DNA of 64,000 bases, taken from Syngnathus acus. Lineage: Eukaryota; Chordata; Actinopteri; Syngnathiformes; Syngnathidae. Position 1 is the stretch's first letter. Each line of letters begins with the position of its first letter. The notes under the pieces were generated by a model. The model ran no database searches, had not been told where the DNA came from, and worked only from the letters and a program-made list of their open reading frames with translations. Below, in pieces: positions 22,165 to 39,030 of this stretch. A program made the position numbers and the translations under genes. The DNA is taken from contig NC_051088.1 in NCBI RefSeq assembly GCF_901709675.1, forward strand, positions 24,835,193 through 24,899,192, given 5' to 3'.

Positions 22165-25100
22165 TGGAAAACATGTTGGAATGCGGCCCCGAGGACTAGA
22201 GCTTGACACCTGTGACCTTTGACCATGATATTTCCCTAATAAAGTGGCCTGTTATTAGGTACACTTGAAAATGGCGGTGTACCTAATGGAGTGTCCGTGT
22301 GAGTCCCTCGTTAAGTGCACCTGCGTGAAAAGTTTTAGCTCCTGCGGAACGTGAAAGGAGCTAAAACATTTCACGCAGGTGCGCTTAACGAGGGTCCATT
22401 GGAAAACATGTTGGAACGTGGCCCCGAGGACTAGAGCTTGACACCAGTGACCTTTGACCATGATATTTCCCTAATAAAGTGGCCTGTTATTAGGTACACT
22501 TGAAAATGGCGGTGTACCTATTGGAGTGTCCGTGTGTTTCCCTCGTTAAGTGCACCTGCGTGAAAAGTTTTAGCTCCTGCAGAACGTGAAAGTGACCAAA
22601 ATCTTTTCACACAGGTGTGTTTAACGAGGGTAACTTGGAAAACTTATTGGAACGCGGCCCCAAGGACTAGAGCTCGACACCTGTGACCTTTGACCATGAT
22701 ATTTCCCTAATAAAGTGGCCTGTTATTAGGTACACTTGAAAATGGCGGTGTACCTAATGGAGTGTCCGTGTGATTCCCTCGTTAAGTGCACCTGCGTGAA
22801 AAGTTTTAGCTCCTGCGGAACGTGAAAGTGGCTAAAACTTTTCACGCAGGTGTTTTTAACGAGGGTAACTTTGGAAAACATATTGGAACGCGGCCCTGAG
22901 GACTAGAGTTTGACACCTGTGACCTTTGACCATGATATTTCCCTAATAAAGTGGCCTGTTATTAGGTACACTTGAAAATGGCGGTGTACCTAATGGAGTG
23001 TCCGTGTGATTCCCTCGTTAAGTGCACCTGCGTGAAAAGTTTTAGCTCCTGCAGAACGTGAAAGGAGCTAAAACTTTTCACGCAGGTGCGCTTAACGAGG
23101 GTCACTTGGAAAACATATTGGAACGCGGCCCCGAGGACTAGAGCTCGACACCTGTGACCTTTGACCATGATATTTCCCTAATAAAGTGGCCTGTTATTAG
23201 GTACACTTGAAAATGGCGGTGTACCTAATGGAGTGTCCGTGTGATTCCCTCGTTAAGTGCACCTGCGTGAAAAGTTTTAGCTCCTGCAGAACGTGAAAGG
23301 AGCTAAAACTTTTCACGCAGGTGCGCTTAACGAGGGTCACTTGGAAAACATATTGGAACGCGGCCCCGAGGACTAGAGCTCGACACCTGTGACCTTTGAC
23401 CATGATATTTCCCTAATAAAGTGGCCTGTTATTAGGTACACTTGAAAATGGCGGTGTACCTAATGGAGTGTCCGTGTGATTCCCTCGTTAAGTGCACCTG
23501 CGTGAAAAGTTTTAGCTCCTGCAGAACGTGAAAGGAGCTAAAACTTTTCACGCAGGTGCGCTTAACGAGGGTCACTTGGAAAACATGTTGGAACGCGGCC
23601 CCGAGGACTAGAGCTCGACACCTGTGACCTTTGACCATGATATTTCCCTAATAAAGTGGCCTGTTATTAGGTACACTTGAAAATGGCGGTGTACCTAATG
23701 GAGTGTCCGTGTGATTCCCTCGTTAAGCGCACCTGCGTGAAAAGTTTTCGCTCCTGCAGAACGTGAAAGTGGCTAAAACTTTTCACGCAGGTGTTTTTAA
23801 CGAGGGTAACTTTGGAAAACATATTGGAACGCGGCCCTGAGGACTAGAGTTTGACACCTGTGACCTTTGACCATGATATTTCCCTAATAAAGTGGCCTGT
23901 TATTAGGTACACTTGAAAATGGCGGTGGACCTAATGGAGTGTCCGTGTGATTCCCTCGTTAAGTGCACCTGCGTGAAAAGTTTTAGCTCCTGCAGAACGT
24001 GAAAGGAGCTAAAACTTTTCACGCAGGTGCGCTTAACGAGGGTCACTTGGAAAACATATTGGAACGCGGCCCCGAGGACTAGAGCTCGACACCTGTGACC
24101 TTTGACCATGATATTTCCCTAATAAAGTGGCCTGTTATTAGGTACACTTGAAAATGGCGGTGTACCTAATGGAGTGTCCGTGTGATTCCCTCGTTAAGTG
24201 CACCTGCGTGAAAAGTTTTAGCTCCTGCGGAACGTGAAAGGAGCTAAAACTTTTCACGCAGGTGCGCTTAACGAGGGTCACTTGGAAAACATGTTGGAAC
24301 GCGGCCCCGAGGACTAGAGCTCGACACCTGTGACCTTTGACCATGATACTTCCCTAATAAAGTGGCCTGTTATTAAGTACACTTGAAAATGGCGGTGGAC
24401 CTAATGGAGTGTCCGTGTGATTCCCTCGTTAAGCGCACCTGCGTGAAAAGTTTTCGCTCCTGCAGAACGTGAAAGTGGCTAAAACTTTTCACGCAGGTGT
24501 TTTTAACGAGGGTAACTTTGGAAAACATATTGGAACGCGGCCCTGAGGACTAGAGTTTGACACCTGTGACCTTTGACCATGATATTTCCCTAATAAAGTG
24601 GCCTGTTATTAGGTACACTTGAAAATGGCGGTGGACCTAATGGAGTGTCCGTGTGATTCCCTCGTTAAGTGCACCTGCGTGAAAAGTTTTAGCTCCTGCA
24701 GAACGTGAAAGGAGCTAAAACTTTTCACGCAGGTGCGCTTAACGAGGGTCACTTGGAAAACATATTGGAACGCGGCCCCGAGGACTAGAGCTCGACACCT
24801 GTGACCTTTGACCATGATATTTCCCTAATAAAGTGGCCTGTTATTAGGTACACTTGAAAATGGCGGTGTACCTAATGGAGTGTCCGTGTGATTCCCTCGT
24901 TAAGTGCACCTGCGTGAAAAGTTTTAGCTCCTGCGGAACGTGAAAGGAGCTAAAACTTTTCACGCAGGTGCGCTTAACGAGGGTCACTTGGAAAACATGT
25001 TGGAACGCGGCCCCGAGGACTAGAGCTCGACACCTGTGACCTTTGACCATGATACTTCCCTAATAAAGTGGCCTGTTATTAAGTACACTTGAAAATGGCG

Positions 25101-26060
25101 GTGGACCTAATGGAGTGTCCGTGTGATTCCCTCGTTAAGCGCACCTGCGTGAAAAGTTTTCGCTCCTGCAGAACGTGAAAGTGGCTAAAACTTTTCACGC
25201 AGGTGTTTTTAACGAGGGTAACTTTGGAAAACATATTGGAACGCGGCCCTGAGGACTAGAGTTTGACACCTGTGACCTTTGACCATGATATTTCCCTAAT
25301 AAAGTGGCCTGTTATTAGGTACACTTGAAAATGGCGGTGGACCTAATGGAGTGTCCGTGTGATTCCCTCGTTAAGTGCACCTGCGTGAAAAGTTTTAGCT
25401 CCTGCAGAACGTGAAAGGAGCTAAAACTTTTCACGCAGGTGCGCTTAACGAGGGTCACTTGGAAAACATATTGGAACGCGGCCCCGAGGACTAGAGCTCG
25501 ACACCTGTGACCTTTGACCATGATATTTCCCTAATAAAGTGGCCTGTTATTAGGTACACTTGAAAATGGCGGTGTACCTAATGGAGTGTCCGTGTGATTC
25601 CCTCGTTAAGTGCACCTGCGTGAAAAGTTTTAGCTCCTGCAGAACGTGAAAGGAGCTAAAACTTTTCACGCAGGTGCGCTTAACGAGGGTCACTTGGAAA
25701 ACATGTTGGAACGCGGCCCCGAGGACTAGAGCTCGACACCTGTGACCTTTGACCATGATATTTCCCTAATAAAGTGGCCTGTTATTAGGTACACTTGAAA
25801 ATGGCGGTGTACCTAATGGAGTGTCCGTGTGATTCCCTCGTTAAGCGCACCTGCGTGAAAAGTTTTAGCTCCTGCAGAACGTGAAAGTGGCTAAAACTTT
25901 TCACGCAGGTGTTTTTAACGAGGGTCACTTGGAAAACATGTTGGAACGCGGCCCCGAGGACTAGCGCTTGACACCTGTGACCTTTGACCATGATATTTCC
26001 CTAATAAAGTGGCCTGTTATGAGGTACACTTGAAAATGGCGGTGTACCTAATAGTGTCCA
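22165..26060. repeat. Tandem array of about 17 copies of a ~235-bp hairpin-bearing unit
   Basis: The landmark CTTTGACCATGATATTTCCC recurs near 22217, 22452, 22688, 22923, 23159, 23394, 23629, 23865, 24100, 24335, 24571, 24806, 25041, 25277, 25512, 25747 and 25983, a period of 235-236 bp. A few copies have TACTTCCC. Each unit holds a ~90-bp inverted repeat, for example 23247-23336: CCCTCGTTAAG and CACCTGCGTGAAAAGTTTTA pair with the downstream arm ending CTTAACGAGGG. Some units carry variants that weaken the stem. The repeated 68-residue open frames are by-products of the repeat, not genes. Confidence 0.97.
23863..25980. repeat. Higher-order repeat: three ~706-bp trimers
   Basis: Within the array three unit types alternate. 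Type A has GGTGGACCTAATGG. Type B has a GGTGTACC form and ACATGTTGG. Type C has the GTGTTTTTAACGAGGG stem variant, with a TGATACTTCCC head in the two C units starting near 24335 and 25041. A-B-C blocks start near 23865, 24571 and 25277, spaced 706 bp. This indicates recent amplification by unequal exchange or replication slippage of trimers. Confidence 0.85.
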
Positions 26061-26117
26061 AGTGACATCACAGATCAAACAGCCAATCAGGAGGTGGGGG
26101 TGAGGGCGGGTGTGGCA

Positions 26118-26427
26118 CTTTTCACTTTCACTTAAGCTTTTTCCTGTGATTAGGTACACCTCATGGACACTACAATAGGTACACTACACGAGGTAAAAAA
26201 AAGAAAAAGTATAAATAAATAAGAAAGTGTAGTGAACGATTCGGTGAACGATTCTTTCTAACAAATATTTTGAGTGAACCGATTCTAAAGATTCAGTTAA
26301 CTGGAATGCACATCACTAGTACAAAAGAGTGCAGACGACTATGGGCTTCCAGGTCGAAGTAGCTGACTGGATAATGACACGGGCTTTTGCTCGGTAAGAA
26401 CTTGGTTCGATCCCAGGTGTGAGAATC
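26118..26427 (+). repeat. Right direct flank of the tandem array
   Basis: A direct, diverged copy of 21468-21795, with the same order of CACTTAAGCTTTTTCC, TCATGGACACT, ACACGAGGTAAAAA and GAACGATT motifs and the tRNA-like end. An inverted fragment of the same module follows at about 26487-26531. Confidence 0.88.
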
Positions 26428-27145
26428 TATACTACTGTGCTTTTATTGTGCAATTAATCCTTTATTTATTTATTCTTTTTATTTTTACCTCGTGTAGTGT
26501 ACCTATTGAAGTGTCCATGAGGTGTACCTACACACATAGTCATATAAAGCAGTCTGATTTTTATGTTTTAATTGGCGAATAAAAAAACAAGGAATAAAAC
26601 ACCAGACAAGTTTTAACATAAATGTTTATTTGAAAATAATAATATTAAAAGTAAATTTCAAACCAGCAATCTAATGTGAAATTGTAGTAGATATATTGGA
26701 TAACAATATTTAGGCGTATGTATGCATACACGTTATTTAAAAACTACTACAAGTGTTATAAAATCAGGATTACCCAAAGAGAAGCATAATCTCCCCGTTG
26801 TTGCATAAGGGCGCATCCCTTCATGCAATAAAGTTAGCCGTTAGCTTGGAGAAAACGTGCATAAAAGAAGTGGTGTTTCAGTGAGTGGTTCTTTCTTTCC
26901 TTGGCAAATCGTCAATCGACATTCTGGCTTACATAGTTCACGCCAGGAGACGCAACACGTTCACGGACTGATCCGTTGATGCACGGGAAGGCAGTTGACC
27001 CATGAACTCGTTCGCGAACGGGAAAGTCAGAACTCGTTCCCTCACTGATCCGTTCTCGCGATGAACTGGAAATGCGAATCACTCACTCACAGATCCGTTC
27101 TGTTGGGGAACTCGTTCGTGAACGGGAAGTGACGTCATTTTCTTC

Positions 27146-27250
27146 GTTTTGATTTACGGCGTGGTGGCACCAGCTTTAATGCGCATTACCGACACCTACT
27201 GGTTGAAGTCATATGAACTGAAAAAAGAACGAATCACTTTAGGAAGTGAT
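27146..27250 (-). repeat. Right inner inverted arm
   Basis: Reverse complement of 21351-21455 with scattered substitutions. It ends ACTTTAGGAAGTGAT. To its left, 26940-27130 is dense in GAACTCGTTCG/CGAACGGG motifs. Confidence 0.88.
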
Positions 27251-27434
27251 GTTTATTCAATTATTCGACTCTCCATACATATATAGGAATAGAACTTTAC
27301 GTCTTTTGTTGTAATATGACTGATTTTAATATAGAAGCTGGTGTAACACTTAACAGATATTTGTTGGTGGTGTGCCTCGAGATTTTTTCCAATGAAAAGG
27401 TGTGCCGTGAATGGAAAAAGGTTGGGAAACACTG

Positions 27435-27442
27435 CTTTACAG
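27435..27442. repeat. Right 8-bp target-site duplication (CTTTACAG)
   Basis: Identical to 21037-21044 and directly abuts the right terminus. Confidence 0.92.
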
Positions 27443-27959
27443 AATATCCTTTCCTAGTTGGAATTTGGATTTCTTAAGTCCATTTATATACTGAAGATAA
27501 TCAACCTAAATGTATTACAAGTACAATGTGCATGTTCTTTTTTTCCAGAGAGAATTTGTATTTTCTGGTGCATGTTCTTTATTGGATCAATTCTCACAAA
27601 GGTTCTGACTGCAGCTGTCGCTAGCAAAGTGCAATTTGCTTTGCTATTTGTTTTCCTCACAGGGGACATGAGAAGCTCATTTTGTTGAAAATGTTGAAAT
27701 GCAAGCTGAACTTTTCTGGTACACTTGTGAACAAGATTTGCCAGATCTCGTCATCAATCATCTACAATTTGCAACTCTATGCACGTTCTACAAAAAAAAA
27801 AAAAAAAATGTTGTACAGGATAGTATAAACGACACATTTGAAATGTTTTTGTGAGAATGTGATATAATGCAACACTTTTCACAGCTGTTTTGTTTTTAAA
27901 TGAAATGGAACAAAAGTGTAAGAACACTTGGGGGAAAAAAATCACAATTGTACAAAGTC

Positions 27960-27965
27960 AATAAA
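27960..27965 (+). terminator. kcnh7: Candidate kcnh7 polyadenylation signal AATAAA
   Basis: An AATAAA on the plus strand beyond the mobile element in UTR-like AT-rich sequence. It could also be fortuitous, because it lies more than 7 kb from the stop codon. Confidence 0.4.
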
Positions 27966-27991
27966 CACAAAGAACACAACATTTAGAAAAG

Positions 27992-27997
27992 TTTATT
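27992..27997 (-). terminator. gca: Candidate gca polyadenylation signal AATAAA
   Basis: TTTATT on the plus strand reads AATAAA on the minus strand, about 380 bp 3' of the gca stop codon, a normal 3' UTR length. Confidence 0.6.
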
Positions 27998-28374
27998 AGT
28001 AACAAAATATGATCTCATCAGTAATGTGTTTTTGGGTCTAGAAAAAAAAAAAACATGCAAAAATGTATAGACACATTATATAAATATGAAGTTATCCGTG
28101 ACTTCATATATGCTGGTATTAAATGGCACAGGTGTCACAAAATCTATTCAAACTATTACTATACCTTTGGTTTTATACATTTTTCAAGTTATATGAGCAT
28201 GTGAACATTCATTTCTAAGCAAATATGTTTTGAACGTTATAGCAAGCTTTTTCACCTCGTCAACCCGACTGGCCATGATTGGCATTGTTGTACAGTGATT
28301 GGTCAAAGGGCAATCCCCCGCCCGATCGGCTCCTCAAGGGATATTGGACTCAAAACTCCGCCCACGTGCAGCAA

Positions 28375-31344
28375 TTAAATGGCCATTGTGCACAGGATGA
28401 ACTGCCCAGAAAGAACACAAACGTTTTAGGAGCCACATTTTGAAGTTGGTTCAAACACATATCATAATATCAGCAAGAATAAATATCAGCGTAATAATTG
28501 ACAAAGGAAACACAACGTAAGTTGATGAGCGTAAAATGAGGAACCGGCAGTGATTTCGGGTGACTTACGTCATCGTAGCCAAAGTGCACAGAACCTTGCT
28601 GCATGGTATCTCGCCTCTTAAAATGATCTGCAATGAGAACGGATGTGAATGTCGAAGTTTCAGTTTGCCGCGTCTGAAATTGTGAGCGTGGTTACCTGTG
28701 AGCGTCCGGAGCTTGACGCAGCAGGCCACGTAGTCGTCAAAGTAGATGCGACCGCCTTTGTTGTAGCGCTTGATGATGGCGATCAGGGCCTGAGGACTGA
28801 TGCGGTATCCTGGTTTGGTGGTGGTGGGGGGGGGGTAAATGTTATGTAATGCAACCTTGACTTGCATGTTATTTCCTATGGAAGCCACAAGATGGCAGCA
28901 AAACCCTTTTTTTTGCCTGCTCGACTGGTCAGATTAAATGAGTGGTTCTTCACCTTTTTCCTTGTTCGCACCCCATTCAATTCACCAACCAGTTCTCGCA
29001 CCCCTAACCCTAAATAATGATTATAATAACAATTGGTTTACTTTACAGCTATAAGGCTTAATTAGCATTATCCCTAATGCCAATTAACACAATGACTTCT
29101 TGATTTCCAGAATTTTTCGGTTGCCCGACCAGTATCCCCGAAAATTTCCCCCAGGGTATCCTCGCACCCCCTAGGAAGCATTCTCGCACCCACTGGATTA
29201 AATGAAGCTCCGCCCTTCAGTTCAACATTGCTTCTTGGCACCAAATGATGCCAAAGCGATAAAAGATGAATAAATATGTGTCTCAATATCTTTCAAAGTG
29301 GAATGATTTGACTCCGTTTGATTTGATACATCAAACTTGATTTTCTGATTCAACTCATTCCCACTCTGTCTCGTTTGATTTGCATCGTCATTTTCTCACC
29401 CATGGCGCTGATTGCCTGGTTCATCTCATGTTGCTCAATTGTACCGCTCCGGTCTCGGTCAAACATTGTGAAGTTCTGCTTCCAGCCGTTGAGCGCCACA
29501 AAAAGCTCCTTGAACTCAGTGAAGCCCATCTTGCCCGTAAAGTCTCTCTGGGGATGGCGTGGTGAAGGTACAATCGTCCATGACGGAAAGGCGGTTGCAC
29601 AAAAAGCGCTGCGCTTACACAAAAGGATACGTCGAGCATGGCGATCATGATTCTGCACGTCTCCAAGCTAAATGCTGCAACACGCAGAAAACACCAATTA
29701 TACGACCAAGCAAAAACTTTGCACAGCTTGATGATCAAAACGGTCACTCACGGTTGTAGGTTCCAGTGAAGCCGGATTGAGTTAAGCACCTTTGCAACTC
29801 CACCGCATCCACCTCGCCGTCCTGTAGAACGAGCAAGCAGACCGCTGGCTAAATGGCACTGTGAGCAAACCTTTTTGCCTAAGCTGAGAGACTTTCCAAT
29901 ACCTGGCCAGCGATGGCCGTGAAATAACCCCACATTGGGTCATTGGCAGCCGGGGACGCAGCGCCATATGGGCCCGGATAGCCTGCTCCGTAGGAGGCGT
30001 ATCCCCCACCGTGGGGCTGTGCGCCTCCCATTGGGCCAAGCATTGGTCCGCTCATGTGATTGGGCATGGGCCGTCCCATCGGTCCGCCGGGCATTCCTTG
30101 GGGTGCCATCGGGCTGCCGTACTGAGAAAGGAAACACTCGAGCTCAACCATGATTTACCCAATTATTTAGAAAAGTACATAAGGACAACAACACCAGAGT
30201 CCAGTGCTTCTCAAACAACTCTCTTTAAATCAAATACCATTTTAAAAGCATCATTCGCATCGACTCTAAATGGCTTCAAACACTATGTGAATGAAACCGA
30301 CCTGTGGGTGGCGTTAATAAGTGTAGATGATTTATATCAGCAAGTGCAGCCGAATGAGGTCAAAAGTAGATTATTCCGGGTCTGACCCATGAAACTGTCT
30401 GTCTGTCAAATACAACCTCCTTGAGTCTGGTGGGTGTAATGAACGTTGGCAGAACCAGATACATAAACAAGCAACAAAATAGTACAAAAGCTCAAACATA
30501 AATGACAAAAAGAGTCGAGTGTGTCTATGAAGTGAAGGGAACCAAAGTGTTCAAGCAGGTTTCAGCAGCTGCTCCACCCTGAGGAATGTTCGTGGGCATG
30601 AGTTAGTGACAACTCAGACAGCTGCAAGCAGGTTGACTGGCAGAAGAAGCAACAGAGCAGCAAGAGTGAATGTTGATGACGTATGTAAACAAAAACACAT
30701 CAATGACGAGAGCGAAAATACTATGACTTCATTTCCCCCCGTTGAGTCACTATAGTTCTTTTTAAAAATCAAACAATTGGTTAATAAAATTTTCGAAATG
30801 ACAATTTTAGCTGGCGTTTGTCTCCTTCTCCACCTTCAAACTAGCTGTTCAAAGATGTCAAATTGAACATGCTGTATGTGCAAAGAAGCGGAGAAGACAC
30901 CAGGCTACCCTCTGTTTGGTCGCTTAGCAACCAGTGGCAAATATGCCCATAACTATACCGCCGTCATGTGTGCGTTCCAATTTTCCACGCCTCTCTCTCC
31001 TCGGTGCGCGTCGAGCAAACGACAATGTCTGTAGGGTTTACAATTTCGGTTTGATCAGCTTGCTAGCAAATGACACAGCAAACGGGACTGACCAAAAATG
31101 GAGGTTGACTTGTGACATTTTACAACCCCGGAAGTCGTTTACTTACGGTCATTTGGAACCGACACAAACGTTAGTTTGGTTGCAAATGGGACACATAATA
31201 TGCGAGAAAGGAACTTGTTTGTGCTTCAAAAGTGTGAAACACTTGGGGAAGCACGACAGTGTCAACCACGAACTGCAAGTCGATTATAAAGAAAACCGTG
31301 AGCACGTCTAATGTACTCACCCCACCGTATCCGGGATAAGCCAT
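28375..31344 (-). CDS. gca: Grancalcin, penta-EF-hand Ca2+-binding protein (8 exons)
   Basis: Cytosolic Ca2+ sensor that moves to membranes on Ca2+ binding; the family dimerises through its fifth EF hand. Exons in transcription order: 31344-31321, 30121-29903, 29821-29752, 29674-29631, 29547-29400, 28809-28696, 28627-28569, 28401-28375. All have GT-AG sites and compatible phases, giving 234 residues against 217 in human. The start MAYPGYGG is the family N-terminus. A Gly/Pro/Met-rich segment follows in exon 2, then the PEF domain: DGEVDAVELQRCL, PFSLETCRIMIAMLD, the EF loop DRDRSGTIEQHE, and FDDYVACCVKLRTLT. The protein ends FILCTMAI. Grancalcin is preferred over sorcin by FSLETCRIMIAMLD and FTGKMGF and by its position next to kcnh7. 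The extra length is all in the low-complexity N-terminus. Confidence 0.96.
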
Positions 31345-31520
31345 TTGATGTTGATTTAAGCTAGAGAATTGCAAAATGTTAAACTGTGAATAACACAAGT
31401 GACACCCTTTAGACTTCCGGTAAGTTCCAGTCAGACGCGAACGGAAATTCAAGTCGAAACGTGACGTAATCAGGCCCGCCCCGCCCCGCGCGTTGGGTAT
31501 ACATATATTTACAACCCTCC
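31345..31520 (-). promoter_or_regulatory. gca: Probable gca promoter/5' UTR
   Basis: Within 180 bp 5' of the start codon the minus strand has an ETS-type CCGGAAGT (31412-31420), a CRE-like TTACGTCAC (31461-31469) and GC boxes (31473-31490). No TATA box is evident. This composition fits a housekeeping promoter. The transcription start was not located. Confidence 0.6.
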
Positions 31521-33429
31521 TCGACTATTCGACATTTAGGTGCAAGAAATTACAAATTTGCAAATCAGACGAACTGGCTCATGTAAAACCCACGGTACAT
31601 GTTAAATACGATATAATTTTATGTAGAGATATATTTATTTAAAAAAATGATAGTCAAATGATCGTATTTATAGTCACTGAGGAGCGTTGAAACGGAGTGA
31701 AATATTTTCTTCTTTCCGCTGGGGGATAACACAAACAAAATGAGAAGCACACAATTTCAGCAAACACATCGTAGATGTAGAGCAAAATGAAACAAAGAAA
31801 TGCATACATATGTATCGCAAGGCTGCCACGCAGTGTTGCCCTTTCACCGTCTTGTTATTAAAAATGATTCAAGTTGGATGCGCCTTTTTTTTTCCCTCAC
31901 TCTGTCTTGAAAATGTGTGTACCCACCATCATGTTGAAAATTAATGGCTGGCTGAATGGATTGATGGATATGCCAGCCGTGTTTTTGTTCAATTCATCTT
32001 GTTATTAATGCGTGGTGATGTGCTTATTAAGTTTGCGGTCATGAGATTGGTTATGTCACAGAAGCACACGTCACAGACTGCCAACAAGTGTATAAAGACA
32101 AGTGAAAAGGCAAAAAGACAATACTGCTGAAAAAAAAAAAAAAGAACACGGCCCCAACTGCACGGATAATGGCAGACAACTCAGTGATTGTGGAGAAAAA
32201 AAAAAAAAAAAGAGTGACGAGTTTCAAGAGAAGAAATAAAAGAAAAGCAGGCTGAGGGCAAATGTGTTCAAAATGTCCTCTATAAAGAATTTGGTTTCGT
32301 GGCATGTAAATGGAAAGGTTGTACTCATCAAACAAGGCATGCTGCATTAGGGAAGATTTGTTTGCAGAGGATGTCCGCTCTGAGTGGAACAAGTGTTGAA
32401 AATGGTGTTTATTCCCCATAAATGCAGAGCTTCTCTATTTGTGAAGCTTTCAACAGGCTTTTACTGTGGACGCAGCCTAATCATCGCCTCACACCTTCCG
32501 GCAGGACGGAAATAGACTTGCGCGCTTTCTCGCTGCTCCGTGGAATGATGTGTTTTTCACTTTTGTTTCATGTCATTAAAAAGTACATGGGTTTTATTGT
32601 ACGTTTTGGAAAGTAAATACAATACCAATGATCAGGGCCGGTTTTTGCTCTGGGCAATATGGGCGAGCGCCCAAGGCGCAATCCACGTGGGGGCGCACGA
32701 GCGCTCTCAAGAAAAAAAAGTTCCATCTCAAATGTGTTCAGTGGGCACCGGGGCACCCTTATTGTCACGTAATGGTAATTTGCTGCTGAGAGTCGTGTTG
32801 GGTCGCGTCGGGTCGGGGTTCTTTCGCAGCCCTCTCCTCTCGCTCCGCCCCTCGCCTGCTCCGAGAGACGCGAAACAAGACAGAAAGAGGGTGTTTGCCA
32901 TATCCACCACTAGATGTCGCTGTTTTACTTGTGAGAGGAAGTGACCTCTACAAACTTCTTATCCAACCAAATAATAACTAAAACAAACTTCAATAAATTA
33001 TTAAGAAAGAATGGAATTTTCATTTTTGGAAAGTAATATGATGACAGAAATAAAACAAATCATAACATTGACAAATTTGTTGACTGATAAAGACAAACAT
33101 AATTTCCCTTAGGTTTGGATAGTATTAAAAAAGAAACACCACAAGAATACTATGAAAACATTTTGACGACAAAGGAAGGGGATGTGATTAAATCTCCTTT
33201 TAAATGACTTTGATGAAAGAAAACTTTCGGTTTCTTCAAAGTTGATTCAACTTGTCAAACTTTGCTCTGCTGTTTACGCATTTATTGGCTTACCCTTGAA
33301 ACCAAAGGTAATATTTAACAGCTAAGTTGGATAGACGTACAACTACCTGCGAGCACAATATTCTGACGCTGCATGGGTGCTGTTGTGAATTTTTTGGACC
33401 CATATTGTTGAGTCTTTTTTTTTTTAATT
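31521..33429. other. Intergenic region between gca and the peptidase gene
   Basis: No exon found. It holds two A-runs (32132-32144 and 32194-32210) and a possible transposon end CAGGGCCGG at 32633. In human the corresponding interval contains IFIH1. Under 2 kb is present here, with no helicase-like coding sequence. Confidence 0.7.

Positions 33430-39030
<5,601 letters not shown>

Larger units (their letters stand above)
21045..27434. mobile_element. 6.39-kb nonautonomous hAT-type element with a giant minisatellite core
   Basis: The left terminus CAGTGTTTCCCAACC and the right terminus GGTTGGGAAACACTG are perfect 15-bp inverted repeats, and the flanks carry an identical 8-bp duplication. Subterminal GTGTGCC/GGCACAC motifs at both ends resemble Charlie-type hAT families. 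No transposase reading frame is present. Inside are a second pair of ~100-bp inverted arms (21351-21455 and 27146-27250), a ~310-bp direct repeat pair (21468-21795 and 26118-26427), an inverted pair around 21757-22158, tRNA-like heads and the ~235-bp tandem array. The insertion lies 177 bp 3' of the kcnh7 stop codon. It may be one expanded element or nested elements. Confidence 0.85.
27443..28374. other. Convergent 3' regions of kcnh7 (+) and gca (-)
   Basis: No coding frame. It contains an A-run at 27789-27809 and oppositely oriented polyadenylation signals about 30 bp apart. If kcnh7 transcripts end here, the 6.39-kb insertion lies inside its 3' UTR. Confidence 0.55.

Noticed and set aside
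22255-25991. A dozen near-identical 68-residue open frames on the minus strand
   Set aside because: They recur with the 235-bp repeat period, overlap the hairpin and have no domain or splice context. They are frames left open by the repeat sequence, not a gene family.
22165-26060. Regularly spaced repeats resembling a CRISPR-type array
   Set aside because: The unit is 235 bp with no variable spacers, the host is a vertebrate and no cas-like genes are present. It is a minisatellite.
28950-29200. Repeated CGCACCC motifs resembling a degraded hAT end
   Set aside because: The motifs are short and not arranged as clear inverted termini.
32633-32930. Possible second hAT-like element starting CAGGGCCGG
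   Set aside because: No matching inverted right end or target duplication was found, so only a repeat fragment can be suspected.
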